The notes beneath the pieces are model-generated. The model was given only the letters and a program-made list of their open reading frames with translations, did not search any database and was not told the DNA's origin. From Cryptomeria japonica (taxonomy: Eukaryota > Streptophyta > Pinopsida > Cupressales > Cupressaceae): a stretch of 64,000 nucleotides of DNA. Positions 48,475-59,819 of the stretch are shown here, piece by piece (within the stretch, counting starts at the first letter, position 1; the number at the start of each line of letters is the position of its first letter). Made by a program: the position numbers and the translations under genes. The DNA is taken from NCBI RefSeq assembly GCF_030272615.1, contig NC_081412.1, positions 687,758,583 through 687,822,582 of the forward strand, in the 5' to 3' direction.

Positions 48475-49609
48475 TGTATACACCTAAAAATGGTCTGAAT
48501 ATAATTAATTAAATAAGCAACTATTTAATTAATCCCCCTTCCTAATTTAATTGAATTCATTAGGCAATTTGATTAAATTCTCCCTTTCATCTACTTATTA
48601 ATAAATCTAAGGATTTATTTAATAAGTTCATTTCAATAGTCCCCTTTGATTAATTAATCTTCCCCCCATTTCAATCAATTCTTTTAATCCTTTAATTAAT
48701 CAAAAAAAATCAATTTATGAGTTGTTGAAAATTAATTAGTCTTTTCCTATTATTTGAATTTTTATATTCAAATTACCCACATGTCTCCTAACTTATAACT
48801 ACCTAACCTAACCATCCCTCTAACCTAACCCATTCCACCTAACCTGGGGTTTAACCAACCCTATCCTATCTTGCACATTCTAACCTCCTTATCCTAACCT
48901 CCTATGGTGTGGATATTCTTCCCTTGAGACACATGGCACTTAGGCCACATGTCTCCTCTCTTGGACACTTGCCCTTTTATGAGCAAGGCTCCTTGAAACT
49001 TGTCACCATAGAGATGACAAGTGTCCCTTCCTCCAACCTCCTCCAATTTCACCCTTGATATCTTCAGACTCAATCTTGACCGTTGATTCCTGCCACCTCA
49101 TCCCTGGCCTTGGAAATCCTATAAATATCCCCCATTTTGGAGCACAAAGGATCCCATCTCATTATCAATTTAGGCATTGTTACTATAGGCATATCATTTG
49201 AGCATCATTTTTATAGGCAATTGCATCTTAGATTTAGCTTAATTTGATCATTTTCTAGCATAATTGTTGAACCATGTAGCTTAATCAATCTCTTTTCTAG
49301 CTTAATTGCATCATCATCATAGCTTAATCATGCATATCATTAGCTTAATTAGTCTCTTGGATCAATCTAGCTTAATCAATCTTATCTTTGCATATCATCA
49401 TTATTTCAAATCCTCCGTCTAGGTGTAGTCAAGTCACTGGGATTGCTTATCCAAATCTAAGAGAAAATCCATACTCGCATCTCTTAGGAGGCGATAGGTC
49501 GCTTTGTCATGGTTCATCTTCATTTTCTTATTATTTTCTGACCATGATTGTAATGATCTATTGAGTGTTTGTGTTGTAGCTACAGGTATCACACTTCACA
49601 GACACGACA
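48475..49609 (+). mobile_element. Solo LTR with TSD GTTAG inside the giant 3' LTR
   Basis: A 1,135-bp block TGTATACACC..GACACGACA. GTTAG is repeated at 48470-48474 and 49610-49614; the other giant LTR has the uninterrupted site (near 28828). It contains CCTATAAATATCCC (about 49118-49131), a promoter-like TATA, and AGCTTAAT-rich short repeats at 49225-49385. Confidence 0.9.
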
Positions 49610-49705
49610 GTTAGTTTCTCGAAACTTATTACTTTTCAGGAGAGGTATTGAGTATTTACACAAATTACCCGACTGTTGGTGAGTGTGTCAAAACACCCAT
49701 CAACA

Positions 49706-50450
49706 AATCAAACCCAAGGTGATGCATATTATGATATTATTGATAAAATTATGGAGGTAGAAATGTATCATAGGTTTACTTTGGGAGCCGCAAATGTGTC
49801 AGCCCACAAGACAAAAGAAGCAATGAGTAAGCTACAAGGCTTAAGGGATTTTTATTGGCCAGTTAATGAAATAGAAACATTGCACAGAAAGTACTGTTCT
49901 TTGGAAGAAGAGAAGCCTTAAGAGGAAGACTAGTCTCAGTCATCCATTTTTGTCACTCCTAAAAGTTTTGTGCAGGTTGTCTATTTTGGGAGGATGATTA
50001 GAATGCCTAACTAGCAAGCAACCAGTCTCTAAGAACCCTTCTACCGAATGCCAAATTGCACTTTTGACCCTGACAGGAGCAGATATGAAGTACAAATGTG
50101 AGGACACCTTTTGCAGGTTTGCAACCCAAGTTCCTAGGATGATGCCTTCCCAGTCACCTTCATTAAATGCATCAAGGAAGATTACATGTACAGAACCAAG
50201 GACCTAGGCTTTAGGTCAAATTTGTAATGCAGTTAGATTTTGACTTGTGTCTTCTTCGGCCTGAGACTTGTTTTTCTCCCTTGTGTTATAAAAGGGAATT
50301 GAAAGCCAAGAAGAAGGATTAAAACATTTTGATTAGTATGTACTAGGAAAACTGTAGAGCAATATAGTGACAGTTAGTCTTTTGCAAGCTTAATAAGCAA
50401 AAAAATTTATCATGAGTGTAGCATTCATCTTTTGAAAATTAATATAGAAT
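49706..50450 (+). other. Unrecognised short ORF and flanking DNA right of the giant element
   Basis: From 49706 an 70-codon stretch (DAYYDIIDKIMEVEMYHRFT, SAHKTKEAMSKLQGLRDFYW) runs to a stop at 49919-49921. It looks protein-like and helical, but the upstream half of the predicted ORF is LTR sequence and no start is visible. A TTATAAAAGGG element lies at about 50288. It could be the tail of an older element or of a host exon. I do not recognise it. Confidence 0.3.
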
Positions 50451-51365
50451 ACATTCATTTTCTTTCTCTAATATTTGGTGTTTTATTGTATAAGATGAAG
50501 TGTTAATGATATTTTATCTTGTCTTCTCTAATGGAGAATGTGTGTTATTTGATAGGTTTCATTTCCAGTAAATGAATTAAATTCTATCTTAAACATTGCA
50601 ATATGTATCTGAGAAATTGTGAGGAAGGAGTGGATGGGTTCTCATTCTGAACATGTTAAGCAAGTCTTAGATGTTTAGTATTGAATTCTAATCTTGATCA
50701 TATGATACTTTTTTTCATTAGGCCTGTTATTTGACTATGTTTTCCCTTGAACATGCACTGGTTGCACTTTTCTAAGTTTCAGGATCATTTTCACATTCTT
50801 ATTTCACCTTTTACATTTAAGTTTTCAGTTCTTCTACATTAGGAGTAGAATATAATAGAGCCACTTTCCATGCAAGCAAAGTGACACAAGATAAAGTTCA
50901 AGCTAGAATTTGTAGTTTATCATACTTTCCTTGGTATATTTTCATTGAAAGCATCTATTTTACATTGCAATGTTTGCTCATATAAAGCTAAAATGTTGTA
51001 TAACATTTCAATAGGGATACCCACCTAGGTCCTGCACAGCTTGAAGAGTAGAAGATTGCATCTTTTATGTTGAATCTTGTTCATTGGCCAAATCCAATCC
51101 TAGGTCTGTTTACGAGTTAGTTGCTATTTTTATAGGATCTAGGATTTGTTCCTTTGGGAACCAACATATGCAACAAATTGAAAAAATATTGCTACTTACC
51201 TCATGTATTTCCAAAGATCATATATAACCTATTTGACATTGTTGTCAAAGTTGTCTGGGAGAGATAGTGGTAGAAGGTACTACAACAATTATAAAATGAT
51301 CTTTTCATTATTTTTCCAAAAGTAGTAGACACAATACACTAAAAATTACATGCAAATTTATACAA
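50451..51365. other. AT-rich DNA with no visible feature
   Basis: No ORF above noise and no repeat pattern that I could define. Confidence 0.4.
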
Positions 51366-51384
51366 ATATATATATATATATATA
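51366..51384 (+). repeat. Short (AT)n tract
   Basis: 19 bp of alternating AT next to the end of the TNP2 relic. Confidence 0.8.
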
Positions 51385-51412
51385 CCAGAACAATTACCTT
51401 AACAAAGGTATG

Positions 51413-54085
51413 TCAATCATGTGTTTTCATCCCTGACCCAGATTCACCTTTCTTTGTTATGATATTGTCTATGTTCACAACAAATCCTGTGGGAAATTGA
51501 ATTTTTCTTATGACTTCTTTTATAACATTGCTTTGTTGCCCAATTAATAACCAAGGAAGGGCACTTCTATTAATTTGGTCTCCATCACTATTTAATTCAA
51601 TGACATTTTTCATTACATGATTGGCTTCCTGAATGTCACTACAAATTTTGACATTTTTTTCTTTTTCATGTCTTCCATCCAATATTTTCCATAACGTTTA
51701 TGTTAAATTCTTTCTGATATGCATTGTATCAAACAAATGCACAATTTATAGCTTCTCATAGTAGGGCAACCTACTAAATTGTCTGGGATAACTTTTCAGT
51801 CCCTATGGAAGCCGACCATTAATGCCTTGACAACCTTCATGAAGCATATAAGTTAAACAAATTAACAACGACAATCATTGTCAATTACAACATGAGTCAA
51901 CAAAACACAATATAAAAATATAAATTCCAAACATATCATATATGATAGATAAACAATTTGATCCAATGTATAACCTTGACCATTAATTCTATTATATTCC
52001 AACTTCCATAGGCGAGGTGTCATTCTTCATGGTTTTGATGTAGTCTCTTCTTTCCCATTGAAAATATGTTTTTCAGTAGTTTGATACTTATGGTTTTTAT
52101 GGAGGAAGTTCCTATACTCATCAAACACCTACTTTCCTAAACTTGTTGAACGACGAGATTTCATCTTTGGACCACAAACTGGACATGCAAATTTTCCCTT
52201 TGTTTGAAGACTTGCAAGATCATATATAATTGGATTAAATATGTCAATTTTTATAATTATATATAATGAATAGATAATTTTAAAAAGATGCATGATATCT
52301 ACTTCATAAAATTAAATATAGTTAAAGTGTAGTCGAACGTTATAACATACCACAAAAATGTGCTAGCCTTGGGGCATCATAAATTGTCCATACAAGCATT
52401 GCATGGAATTGAAATTGTCTTTATCCTATTGGTCTAAAGACATCACACATAGTGATGTCATTCCATAACTTTAGTAACTCGTCAATAAAAGGCTCAATAT
52501 ATACATTCATATATTTAACTTGGTACTAACCTAGTTGAATGAACATAAACATTACATAATTATTATAACCATTTTACTACAATATATATAAATTAATGTA
52601 CATGACTATTAAATGAAAAAGATATAAGTCATTATGCAACAAATAAGACAAATGAGATGTTACTATGTTAAAGAAAATTGATGTAAACAAATGCCTAGAA
52701 CAATCATTGCCAACATTATGTGCTCCCTCTTTATTGACATCCATGGAGGAATGTTATTGTTGATAACAAAAACAGGTCACACCGAGTAAATAGATCTCAT
52801 CTCTCCAAGTGGATTAACATCGTTCGTTGCCAATGAAATCCTGAGATTACGAGGTTCTTCTTTAAAGTGTGGTCATTTTTCCTCCATGTCCCTTAATGTA
52901 GAACCATCTACAGGCATTCGAAGAATGTCATCTCCACTTCTATTCTGTGCATGGTAATCCATAAATTTAGCTAAGATTTCGCACCTAAATAATCATTGCA
53001 TACATGGAATAATGAGAATATAACGAAGAACCTTGCGAGGCACCTTTTTTGTTAGTTGATCTATTTGATATCTACTGATATGACATTCTGAGCATTCTGT
53101 TGAAAATTCATGTTGTTTATGATATATAATATGAGCATTGGGACATGCATCTATTGCTTGATACTCCATTCCAATATCTTTCATAATGACAAATAAATCT
53201 CGGTATGAGCGAGGTAAAATATTTGATGGTGGTAACAAAAATTCAACTATCAATCTACAACAAAAAATAATTTTGTTAATATAACAAACATTAATGGTAC
53301 ATATTTCATCATTTATTTAGTAGTGATGAACTAACAACAAAAATAGATGAAAAAAGATGACATATATGAGATACCTTAACATTCGTGAGATTGCTATGTT
53401 GGATAAACCATTCATAACCTTCAAGTTCACCAGCAACAATACAACAGAGAGAAGAGTTGTTTGGGAGCCTTCATAAAGGGGCTCTTATGTCTTCTCAAGT
53501 ACAGGTAAAACATTAACATCATCAAAGGCATCTCGATCATCATCATGATCAGTCATGCCACTAAATGTGTCATGGATCAATGTATTTGTACCATCATCTT
53601 CAACTCTATTTTCTGGTGCATTATCATCTTCTTCCATAGGATCATTAACTTCATCTTCGATATTCACAACTCCATGTTCCTTTGCTTGCAAATCCACATT
53701 CTTCGGGCCATGATAATCTATATCATGTGCCCTAGGGCGCCCCACCTTTATAATAATGATCAACACAAATAAACCATGATCAAGATCAAGTGATTTTTTA
53801 TATATATAAAAAATGTTAAAACGATATAAACATTTACAAATTCAATCAATATAAAGACATATAATGAACAACTTACAAATGGACGATAATCATGCCCCCT
53901 TCAACGTGACCATATTGCCTACAATGTTTCTCAGTTGTTGTGATTAAAAGTCTTCTCGTCTTTAAGCCCTTTCAATTATTGCAAGGACAATACCATTTCC
54001 CATCACCCTTTCTTTTCAATCTAGCCCACAATCTAGCAAATGTTTCTTCATTTTGTTCTGCACTAATATTATTTGACATGATTTT
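51413..54085 (-). pseudogene. CACTA (En/Spm) TNP2-type transposase relic
   Basis: Read right to left. The N-terminus is near 54079 (MSNNISAEQNEETFARLWAR, then GDGKWYCPCNN). An acidic segment lies at 53485-53766 (NDPMEEDDNAPENRVEDDG). Then ALVNLKV-type text at ~53430, and 53253-52993 reads LLPPSNILPRSYRDLFVIMK, CPNAHIIYHKQHEFSTECSE and KVPRKVLRYILIIP. Next come EEPRNLRISLATNDVNPLGE and PPWMSIKREHIMLAMIV (~52860-52690), EPFIDELLKLWNDITMCDVF (~52500-52440), TKGKFACPVCG (~52200) and the C-terminal block 51682-51413. This is the order of TNP2 proteins, which cut and paste CACTA elements. Stops, and gaps that look like introns, interrupt it. It is not tied to any terminal repeat. Confidence 0.85.
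53255..53374 (-). other. Intron within the TNP2-like gene
   Basis: On the minus strand: GTTAAG|GTATCTCAT at 53374 and TTTTTTGTTGTAG|ATTGATAG at 53255. 120 bp, AT-rich, and both flanks read as TNP2 protein. A second likely donor is G|GTATGTTATAAC at 52350. Confidence 0.6.
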
Positions 54086-54089
54086 TCAT

Positions 54090-55467
54090 TACCAATCTTG
54101 AATATTTAGATAAATTGTCAAAACAAGGCTCCAATCAGCAAACCCACCCACAAGGCCTTCTTGGCGCAATGTCTCATTAGGATTTAACACATAACAAGGC
54201 CAACTTCATGGATACAAGGCTTGAACAAAGGAACAACATGTTCTTCAAAGGAACAATACTCTTGATCAATAGGACAGTAGGGAACAATGAAACCATGCTT
54301 CAAACATGTTGCTTTACACATCCATTCATGATGTCAATGCACCTAGTTGACAAGGACTGTGAACTTTGGATTCAGACTTTAGCCACTTGGATCAGACTCT
54401 AGGAACAAAGAGATTAAACCTTGTAATGCAACCTTTTCCACTATGCTTGTGTTTGTAACAACACCCCATCAAGTTTGTGAACTTACTGCCAAGGATCAGA
54501 CTTACAAACTTTTGTATGCTCATTACAATTGTTTGGATTACACACAATATTACGTCAACCTCAAGTACCAATTGGAATAATCAAATAGGCTTGTAATTAA
54601 ACATATTAGAACAGTCGGCTAGGGCATCAAATTATATACACATCGAATGACCAAAAATTAAGGTTGACTTTAAGCGTTCGTCGAAATATCATCAAACTAT
54701 CGATGAACATAACGTCAGGGACCAATTTTTTTTAAAAAAATGAAAATCTCACATTAAATTGAAAGGTACCCGCCAAAACAATAAATTAATTCACTTTCAT
54801 CAAAAAAATTCATCGGATTTTGACCTCAAATGAGTTAGTGCAGGGATGTCCAGCCTCAATCTCAAAGAGTGTGATCATCTAAAAAACACTTTCAACTTAA
54901 CACCTCAGAAGTGTAGATTGCAAGTGATGCTTTTGATTAAAAGATTGCAAATAATGTTGAACTTTGAAGTTTTGTGGAGACAAAGGTTGTGCCTCTAACT
55001 AGCCCTCTACAATTGCTCAAACACAACAAAATGTGTTTAAGGTAAAGTAAATCATCCTAGATTTAGTGAAGAGATAGTCACACATCGTAGAGAAGGCAAT
55101 AAATGCCACGTCTAGAGTTAAGCATTATTTGCTTATCATATTATAATTGATAATTGACATGATTGTTAATACTCCTATTGATCAATATTATAATACAGAT
55201 TTATTATTAGTTATTATTTAAATATTATTTAATATAATTTAATTATTAATGTATATCATTATTATGATTTATAACTAAAAGAATAAATAAAATAGTGTTA
55301 ATATACCCAAGTTTATTGAATGAATAAAATTTAGATAAAGATTATTAGTAAATAAAAATATATACAATTTTGTTAATATATATAGAATTCATTGTTATTA
55401 AACAAAGATTTCAAGGGAACAAATATTAAATTGAAAATATGAGAAAATTTACATTCATACTAACACT
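54090..55467. other. AT-rich DNA with no supported gene
   Basis: Includes the 64-codon ORF at 54208-54402, which shows no motif. A TTAGTG at 54835-54840 could be a CACTA end, but no partner was found. Confidence 0.35.
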
Positions 55468-55960
55468 AGGGTTACATGGAGGGGCTTCCTAAAAAATAAA
55501 GTTTAAGCTAATTTTTTTAAGAAAGTTGGTGGTCTCATGAATACAATGGTTGTTTCTAGTGATAAAAACAAGTAAGAAAACTAATTTTCCCTACAAAATT
55601 ATTTTTTAACTTAAATGATTGACAAATGATAATAACATTTCTAAGCCCGTGAGACAATTTCTAGCCCCTCCCCAATTTCACACTCTAGTCCTAAAAAATA
55701 GGGGTTGCTATTTTTTAAAGTTGGGTTTCATGAAGGGGGGCTTCTTAAAAAAAAGAGTTGGAGCTTGAACACTTAAAAGTTTAAGCTTTTAAATTTTTGG
55801 TTGCCCATGGTCATGGTGGTAAATAAATTTGGTTTTTCCTCTAAACTTTAGATGATTGACAAGTGGTATAAAATATTCCTAAGTTGGTGGGTAATTTCTA
55901 GCCTCTCCCTATTTTTGCTTCTTTAAATTTGCAAGCCTAAAAAATAGGGACTTCTATTTT
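55468..55960 (+). repeat. Diverged ~250-bp tandem pair
   Basis: About 55468-55710 and 55725-55960 share a succession of blocks: GGGGCTTCCTAAAAAA / GGGGCTTCTTAAAAAA; TTTAGATGATTGACAA-like; CTAAG..GTGAGACAATTTCTAGCC / CTAAGTTGGTGGGTAATTTC; CTAAAAAATAGGG..CTATTTTTT. Confidence 0.65.
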
Positions 55961-56058
55961 TTTTTAAAGATTCTAAATAATCTATAGCAAAAAAATAATT
56001 TTCTTTATATAACTAGTATATCTATATTTGAAAAATATAGGTAAATTATGTGAAGAGG

Positions 56059-56226
56059 TATCTTATAATAGAAAGGAATCTAACTTATTTCTAGAGATAT
56101 CTTATAATAAAAGGGAATTTAACTTATGCTCAAAGATATCTTATAGTAGAAAAGAATCTAACTTATGCTGAGAGATATCTTATAATAAAAGAAAATTTAA
56201 CTTATGTCCAGAGATATCTTATTATT
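56059..56226 (+). repeat. 39-bp tandem repeat, 4.3 copies
   Basis: Units start at 56059, 56098, 56137, 56176 and 56215 (partial). Each begins TATCTTATAATA and ends AGAGA. Odd and even units share variants (GAATCTAAC versus AATTTAAC), pointing to a 78-bp higher-order step. Confidence 0.92.
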
Positions 56227-57060
56227 GAATTTTTGTTTACCATCATTTTGATGTCATTGTAGATGCCTTTCAACATAATCAAGAGGCAAGTTTCAGAAAT
56301 CCCTTCATATAACATACGTGGTGTAGACCTCCATATCTTAGTCTTAAAAAAGTTCAAGAACCAGAATAATGACACAAAAATGTGAAAAAAAATATGATGT
56401 ACGATGTAAGATGTAAGATATATGAAGATGGTCTGATCTCTATATGTGAAGATACTTCTGGCAGCCATTGCATTTTTAGTGCCAGGGGGGAAAAAAGTTC
56501 TCACTGAAATTGTCACAAAAGAATCATGAACAAGGAAAACAAAATAAGCATCAAATAAATAAAAATAACAATTCAATTTACAGTTCTACATGGAGAAACA
56601 AAAAGGATCTAAATATATTCCTATTATACTTTGCATTAATCATTAGGACAAGCGATTTAGATTTCATATTATATTATGCATGAAACTATTTATGACACAT
56701 AAATATATAATTCTTTCAGTCCAAAATATATGCCAGACTTGTATATCTTGATAGTTTTAACTCCATCAGAGGTTTTCAGAGTCTAAATTGCATAGAACGC
56801 TATATGTAGTGAATTATTTTCTTTGGCATCTTTGTTATTGTCTAGAATAATGCCATTTAGATTTGAAGGCTGCTACTTCTACTATATATATTCATTGATG
56901 AGACCATTAATTTGGGAAATCTGTGCATCTGTCATTTTAATTTTCTTTTAAACATGGAGCATCATATATGCAATGATTATTTTAAGTATCAGTATATTTT
57001 TTCTTATTTATATAATATGAAACTAGATTGTGAAGAATAAAATACAGAAATTATATGAAC
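56227..57060. other. AT-rich DNA with no supported gene
   Basis: The minus-strand ORF 56202-56576 starts inside the 39-bp repeat region and has no motif; I do not count it as a gene. Confidence 0.35.
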
Positions 57061-57359
57061 TATAATGGTCTAATAGTAGCTAATTCTATTAATATGCCAT
57101 AATGATGTAAATCATGCTTAAAGTAGAAATGTAGGAAACCATTGTATTACCATGCTTGAAGTAGAAATGTAGGAAACCATTATATTACTATGCTTGTTCT
57201 ATTCTTGTAGGATCATGTCCATTTTATTATTTCTTGATGATAATATAAAAATTAATTAAATTTGAATTATGAAATAATAATTGCAGTAAATAATAATGTT
57301 CTTTAGGTTTTATTAACATTTTAAAACAATTTTGAGTGTTTCAATATCCACATTAGTTG
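57061..57359 (+). repeat. Left copy of a ~300-bp duplicated segment
   Basis: TATAATGGTC..TTCTATTAATATGCC..GTAGAAATGTAGGAAACCATT..AATATCCACATTAGTTG is repeated at about 59031-59305. A shorter duplication of GTAGAAATGTAGGAAACCAT is also present within it (near 57125 and 57160). Confidence 0.8.
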
Positions 57360-58992
57360 GTTTTTTATTAAAATAAGTAGCAAAACAAGGGTGTTGATCC
57401 TAAACAAGCTCAAGTCGGACAAGTCTTTAACAACAAGTCAAAAGACCACTATTAAAGGCCTATCAAACTAGCAACAAGCCCATAAGAACCTGACTCGAGT
57501 GAGGAGAAACACCCAAAACTCAACACATAAGAGTTTGGGGGGTGGGAGGGGAGACTCACAGGAGACTTAACTTATCGCCTGCAACAAACAATAGTCTAGG
57601 CAATACCATTATTAGGAACATCATAGCAAACTTAAGATTAAGTGGGGAGATCCCCTCAGAAATTTTGTCTGCAACTCGAACAAGCAACATAATAGCATCT
57701 GAAGCAAACCATTGTTGCAGAACAGGAGCAACAATAGTAGAAGTCTCAAGGCCAGACGAGGCCACACCAATAGCAACTAGGGAGCTAGCAAAGGTCTCAA
57801 CAGTAGTAAGAGGCACAACCTCATCCCAGGAAAAATCATCATCTGCAGGTGAGGAATCATCAGAATCAGAAGCCTTAACAGTCAAATGATCAGCAGTAGC
57901 ATCTTTCTACCAAGTAGCAGCACTTTTATGGTGTGAGAGAGAGCAATTCAAAGCAAAGTAACCCATTGAGAAGCATCTCTGATAGCGAAAGGGGAGGCCC
58001 TCATAATCCAATGATTGAGTCCATGACCTATCCCCAACCATAAGAACTACATCCCTAGAGAGAGGCATAGAGATGTCAATGTCAATTAAAATATGAGCAA
58101 AGGTAGAATGACCCATGGAGGATGTGGAATCATCAACTTTAAAGAACCGGCTGATAGAGTTACCAATGGCCTCATAACAAGAATGCTCCCAAAAATGAAG
58201 GGGAATATTGGGAGGCAAACCCAAGACAGATGCACATTGAGTGGTTCAATAAAAGGGTTAAAAGAAGTTGTCCAATGTTTGACTGAGAGAGAGTTAAATC
58301 CCCAAGCCCACAACTTGCCCAACACCAAATCATGATCATTAGAAGAAGCAAAGGAAGTAATGAAAAAACCTTTAGCACAAGGGTAAAGCTCAATGTTACC
58401 AGCAACCAAAGGCTTTCAAGAATCACTCACCCAATGATGGAGGTCAAGCAGAGAAGCCTAGAACCCAATAAATTTGCACACCAACCCAAAGCATTAGTAG
58501 AAACCAACATTTTCTACCAAATTTTGGCTACAAACCACTACAAGGGAGGTCTTGGCACAAGGAAGAGGACGATATTTCCCCTTGGGAGGATGAGTAGCAG
58601 ATCTGGCCACACAAGAAAAAATTCGCCGCCCACCAGCAGTAGAAGAAGGTCCAAGAGGGGGGACCCCAACACTAGAGGTCCAGACCTGACCACCTTTATC
58701 AACAACACCAGACTCACCCACAACCAGTGGAGGAGGGGTAGGAGCATGAGGATGAGCCGCAAAGCAAGGTAGGTTTGAGCAAGCAACAAATTTCCCATTC
58801 GATAGGATTCAACCAGTAGCAGTAGGGGTAGTGGCAGCAACAATCCCCAACAAACCTCAATGAATAGAGGAATCACCAAGTGCAAAGGCAGACTAAACAA
58901 CTACAACTCCAACCAGGTTCATAGCCATTGGAGCATTTTGAAATGAAGCAGAGGCAACCCGATTCGGAGACAAAGTGGAAGACATTTTTTAT
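57360..58992 (-). mobile_element. ORF1-only LINE-like insertion, 16-bp TSD
   Basis: A 1,633-bp minus-strand insertion flanked by a perfect direct repeat ATATCCACATTAGTTG (57344-57359 and 58993-59008). Its 5' end lies 7 bases before an ORF1 start codon and its 3' end carries an A-rich tail (T-rich on the plus strand, 57360-57372). A 16-bp duplication plus A-rich tail means LINE-style target-primed insertion. No endonuclease or RT ORF is present. Confidence 0.85.
57556..58985 (-). pseudogene. LINE ORF1-like protein (DUF4283 and zinc knuckle)
   Basis: Starts MSSTLSPNRVASASFQ at 58985. After a Ser/Pro/Gly-rich N-terminus with stops, the DUF4283-like RNA-binding domain is readable across two frames: LYPCAKGFFITSFASSNDHD, VLGKLWAWGFNSLSVKHW, and NIPLHFWEHSCYEAIGNSIS. 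A zinc-knuckle region follows, YEGLPFRYQRCFSMGYFALN, with the first Cys changed to Tyr. The acidic C-terminus (SDSDDSSPADDDFSW) runs to 57556. Plant L1-type ORF1 proteins have this layout and coat the element RNA. Several stops and one frameshift near 58224 make it a pseudogene. Confidence 0.78.
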
Positions 58993-59008
58993 ATATCCAC
59001 ATTAGTTG

Positions 59009-59312
59009 TTATCTCTATCATATTTGATAATTATAATGGTCCTATATTCGCTAATTCTATTAACATGTCGTAATAATATAAATAGTGCTTAAAGTAGAAA
59101 TATAGGAAACCATTGTATTACTCAATTTGTTTTATTCTTTTAGGATCATATGTCCATTTTATTATTCCTTAATGACAATATTAAATTAATTAAGTTTGAA
59201 TTATGAAATGATAAATACACTAAATAATAATGTTCTTTATTGTTTACTAACACTTATATGTTGGAAAACAACTTTGAGGGTTTCAATATTCACATTAGTT
59301 GTTATCTCTACC
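59009..59312 (+). repeat. Right copy of the ~300-bp duplicated segment
   Basis: Aligned with 57061-57359. Together they were a tandem duplication before the LINE copy split their junction. It ends with the same CACATTAGTTGTTATCTCTA. Confidence 0.78.
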
Positions 59313-59453
59313 TTTGGTTGTTATGTGGGTTCACACCAAATTACTTGTCACTAGCTTTCAAATTTTCATAATTAGGTAGCAAACTATTTGGAAAGGTTAT
59401 ATTAAAAGATATTCATTTGACAAGTTGATAATTTTACTATTATTAATTTTGTT

Positions 59454-59807
59454 TTTTTATAAAAAAAAAGCAACAAAACAAGGGTGCTGACCCCATACAA
59501 AGACAAGTCAAAAAGACTACATACAATTAGTCAAGAACAAACCTCTGACAACAAAGGCCAAAATAGTCCATTTACAACAAACTAGCAAAGCAGCTAGTAA
59601 CCCGCATCAAGGGTGGGTAGAAGTTTCACCCACAACTTGGGGAAGAGTTTGGGAAGAAGAGGAAGAATGATCTTTCCTCTGTCAATGAACAACAATCTAC
59701 ACAACATTATCATTTGTAATACCAACACAAGGGGGAGCAAAAGGAATCCCCCTAGTGGGACTGCAATAGGATGTCGACTAGGCAACAAATCCACATAATG
59801 ATAGAAT
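59454..59807 (-). mobile_element. 5'-truncated sister LINE copy
   Basis: 354 bp related to the 3' part of 57360-58992: shared GCAACAAAACAAGGGTG, an A-rich tail at the left, and a remnant of the ORF1 C-terminus (59594-59780). The flanks ATTAATTTTGTT (59442-59453) and ATTATTTTTGTT (59808-59819) differ at one base and look like its target duplication. Confidence 0.7.
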
Positions 59808-59819
59808 ATTATTTTTGTT

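Larger units (their letters stand above)
23372..49705 (+). mobile_element. Giant Ty3/gypsy element with ORF-bearing LTRs
   Basis: Two long homologous arms (23372-28917 and ~42940-49705) flank a PBS, gag, protease, extra RNase H, RT remnant, RNase H and integrase, all on the plus strand. It is enlarged by a nested 7.8-kb element and a solo LTR, and its left end is cut by a CACTA terminus. Domain content (second RNase H, very long LTR, long 3' untranslated part with repeats) fits the plant Tat/Ogre-like side of Ty3/gypsy, but the order of domains is unusual. All coding parts carry stops or frameshifts. Confidence 0.8.
42940..49705 (+). repeat. 3' LTR of the giant element (left edge uncertain)
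   Basis: Aligns with 23372-28917 from 43594 onward and ends CATCAACA at 49705. The part before 43594 is U3 with the promoter. The start at 42940 (TGTTATGC against the end ..CATCAACA) is a guess; 42507 is the alternative. A ~350-550-bp deletion near 43855 removed the leader hairpins and acceptor that the 5' copy has, and a solo LTR (48475-49609) was added. The 5 bp after it is AATCA; no duplicate can be tested because the left end is lost. Confidence 0.72.

Noticed and set aside
54835-54840. TTAGTG as right end of the TNP2 CACTA element, with CACTAAAAATTAC near 51338 as left end
   Set aside because: Only the CACTAA letters match, without longer inverted repeats or a 3-bp duplication.
57542-57889. 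Plus-strand ORF of 115 codons
   Set aside because: It is the antisense shadow of the LINE ORF1 acidic C-terminus on the minus strand.
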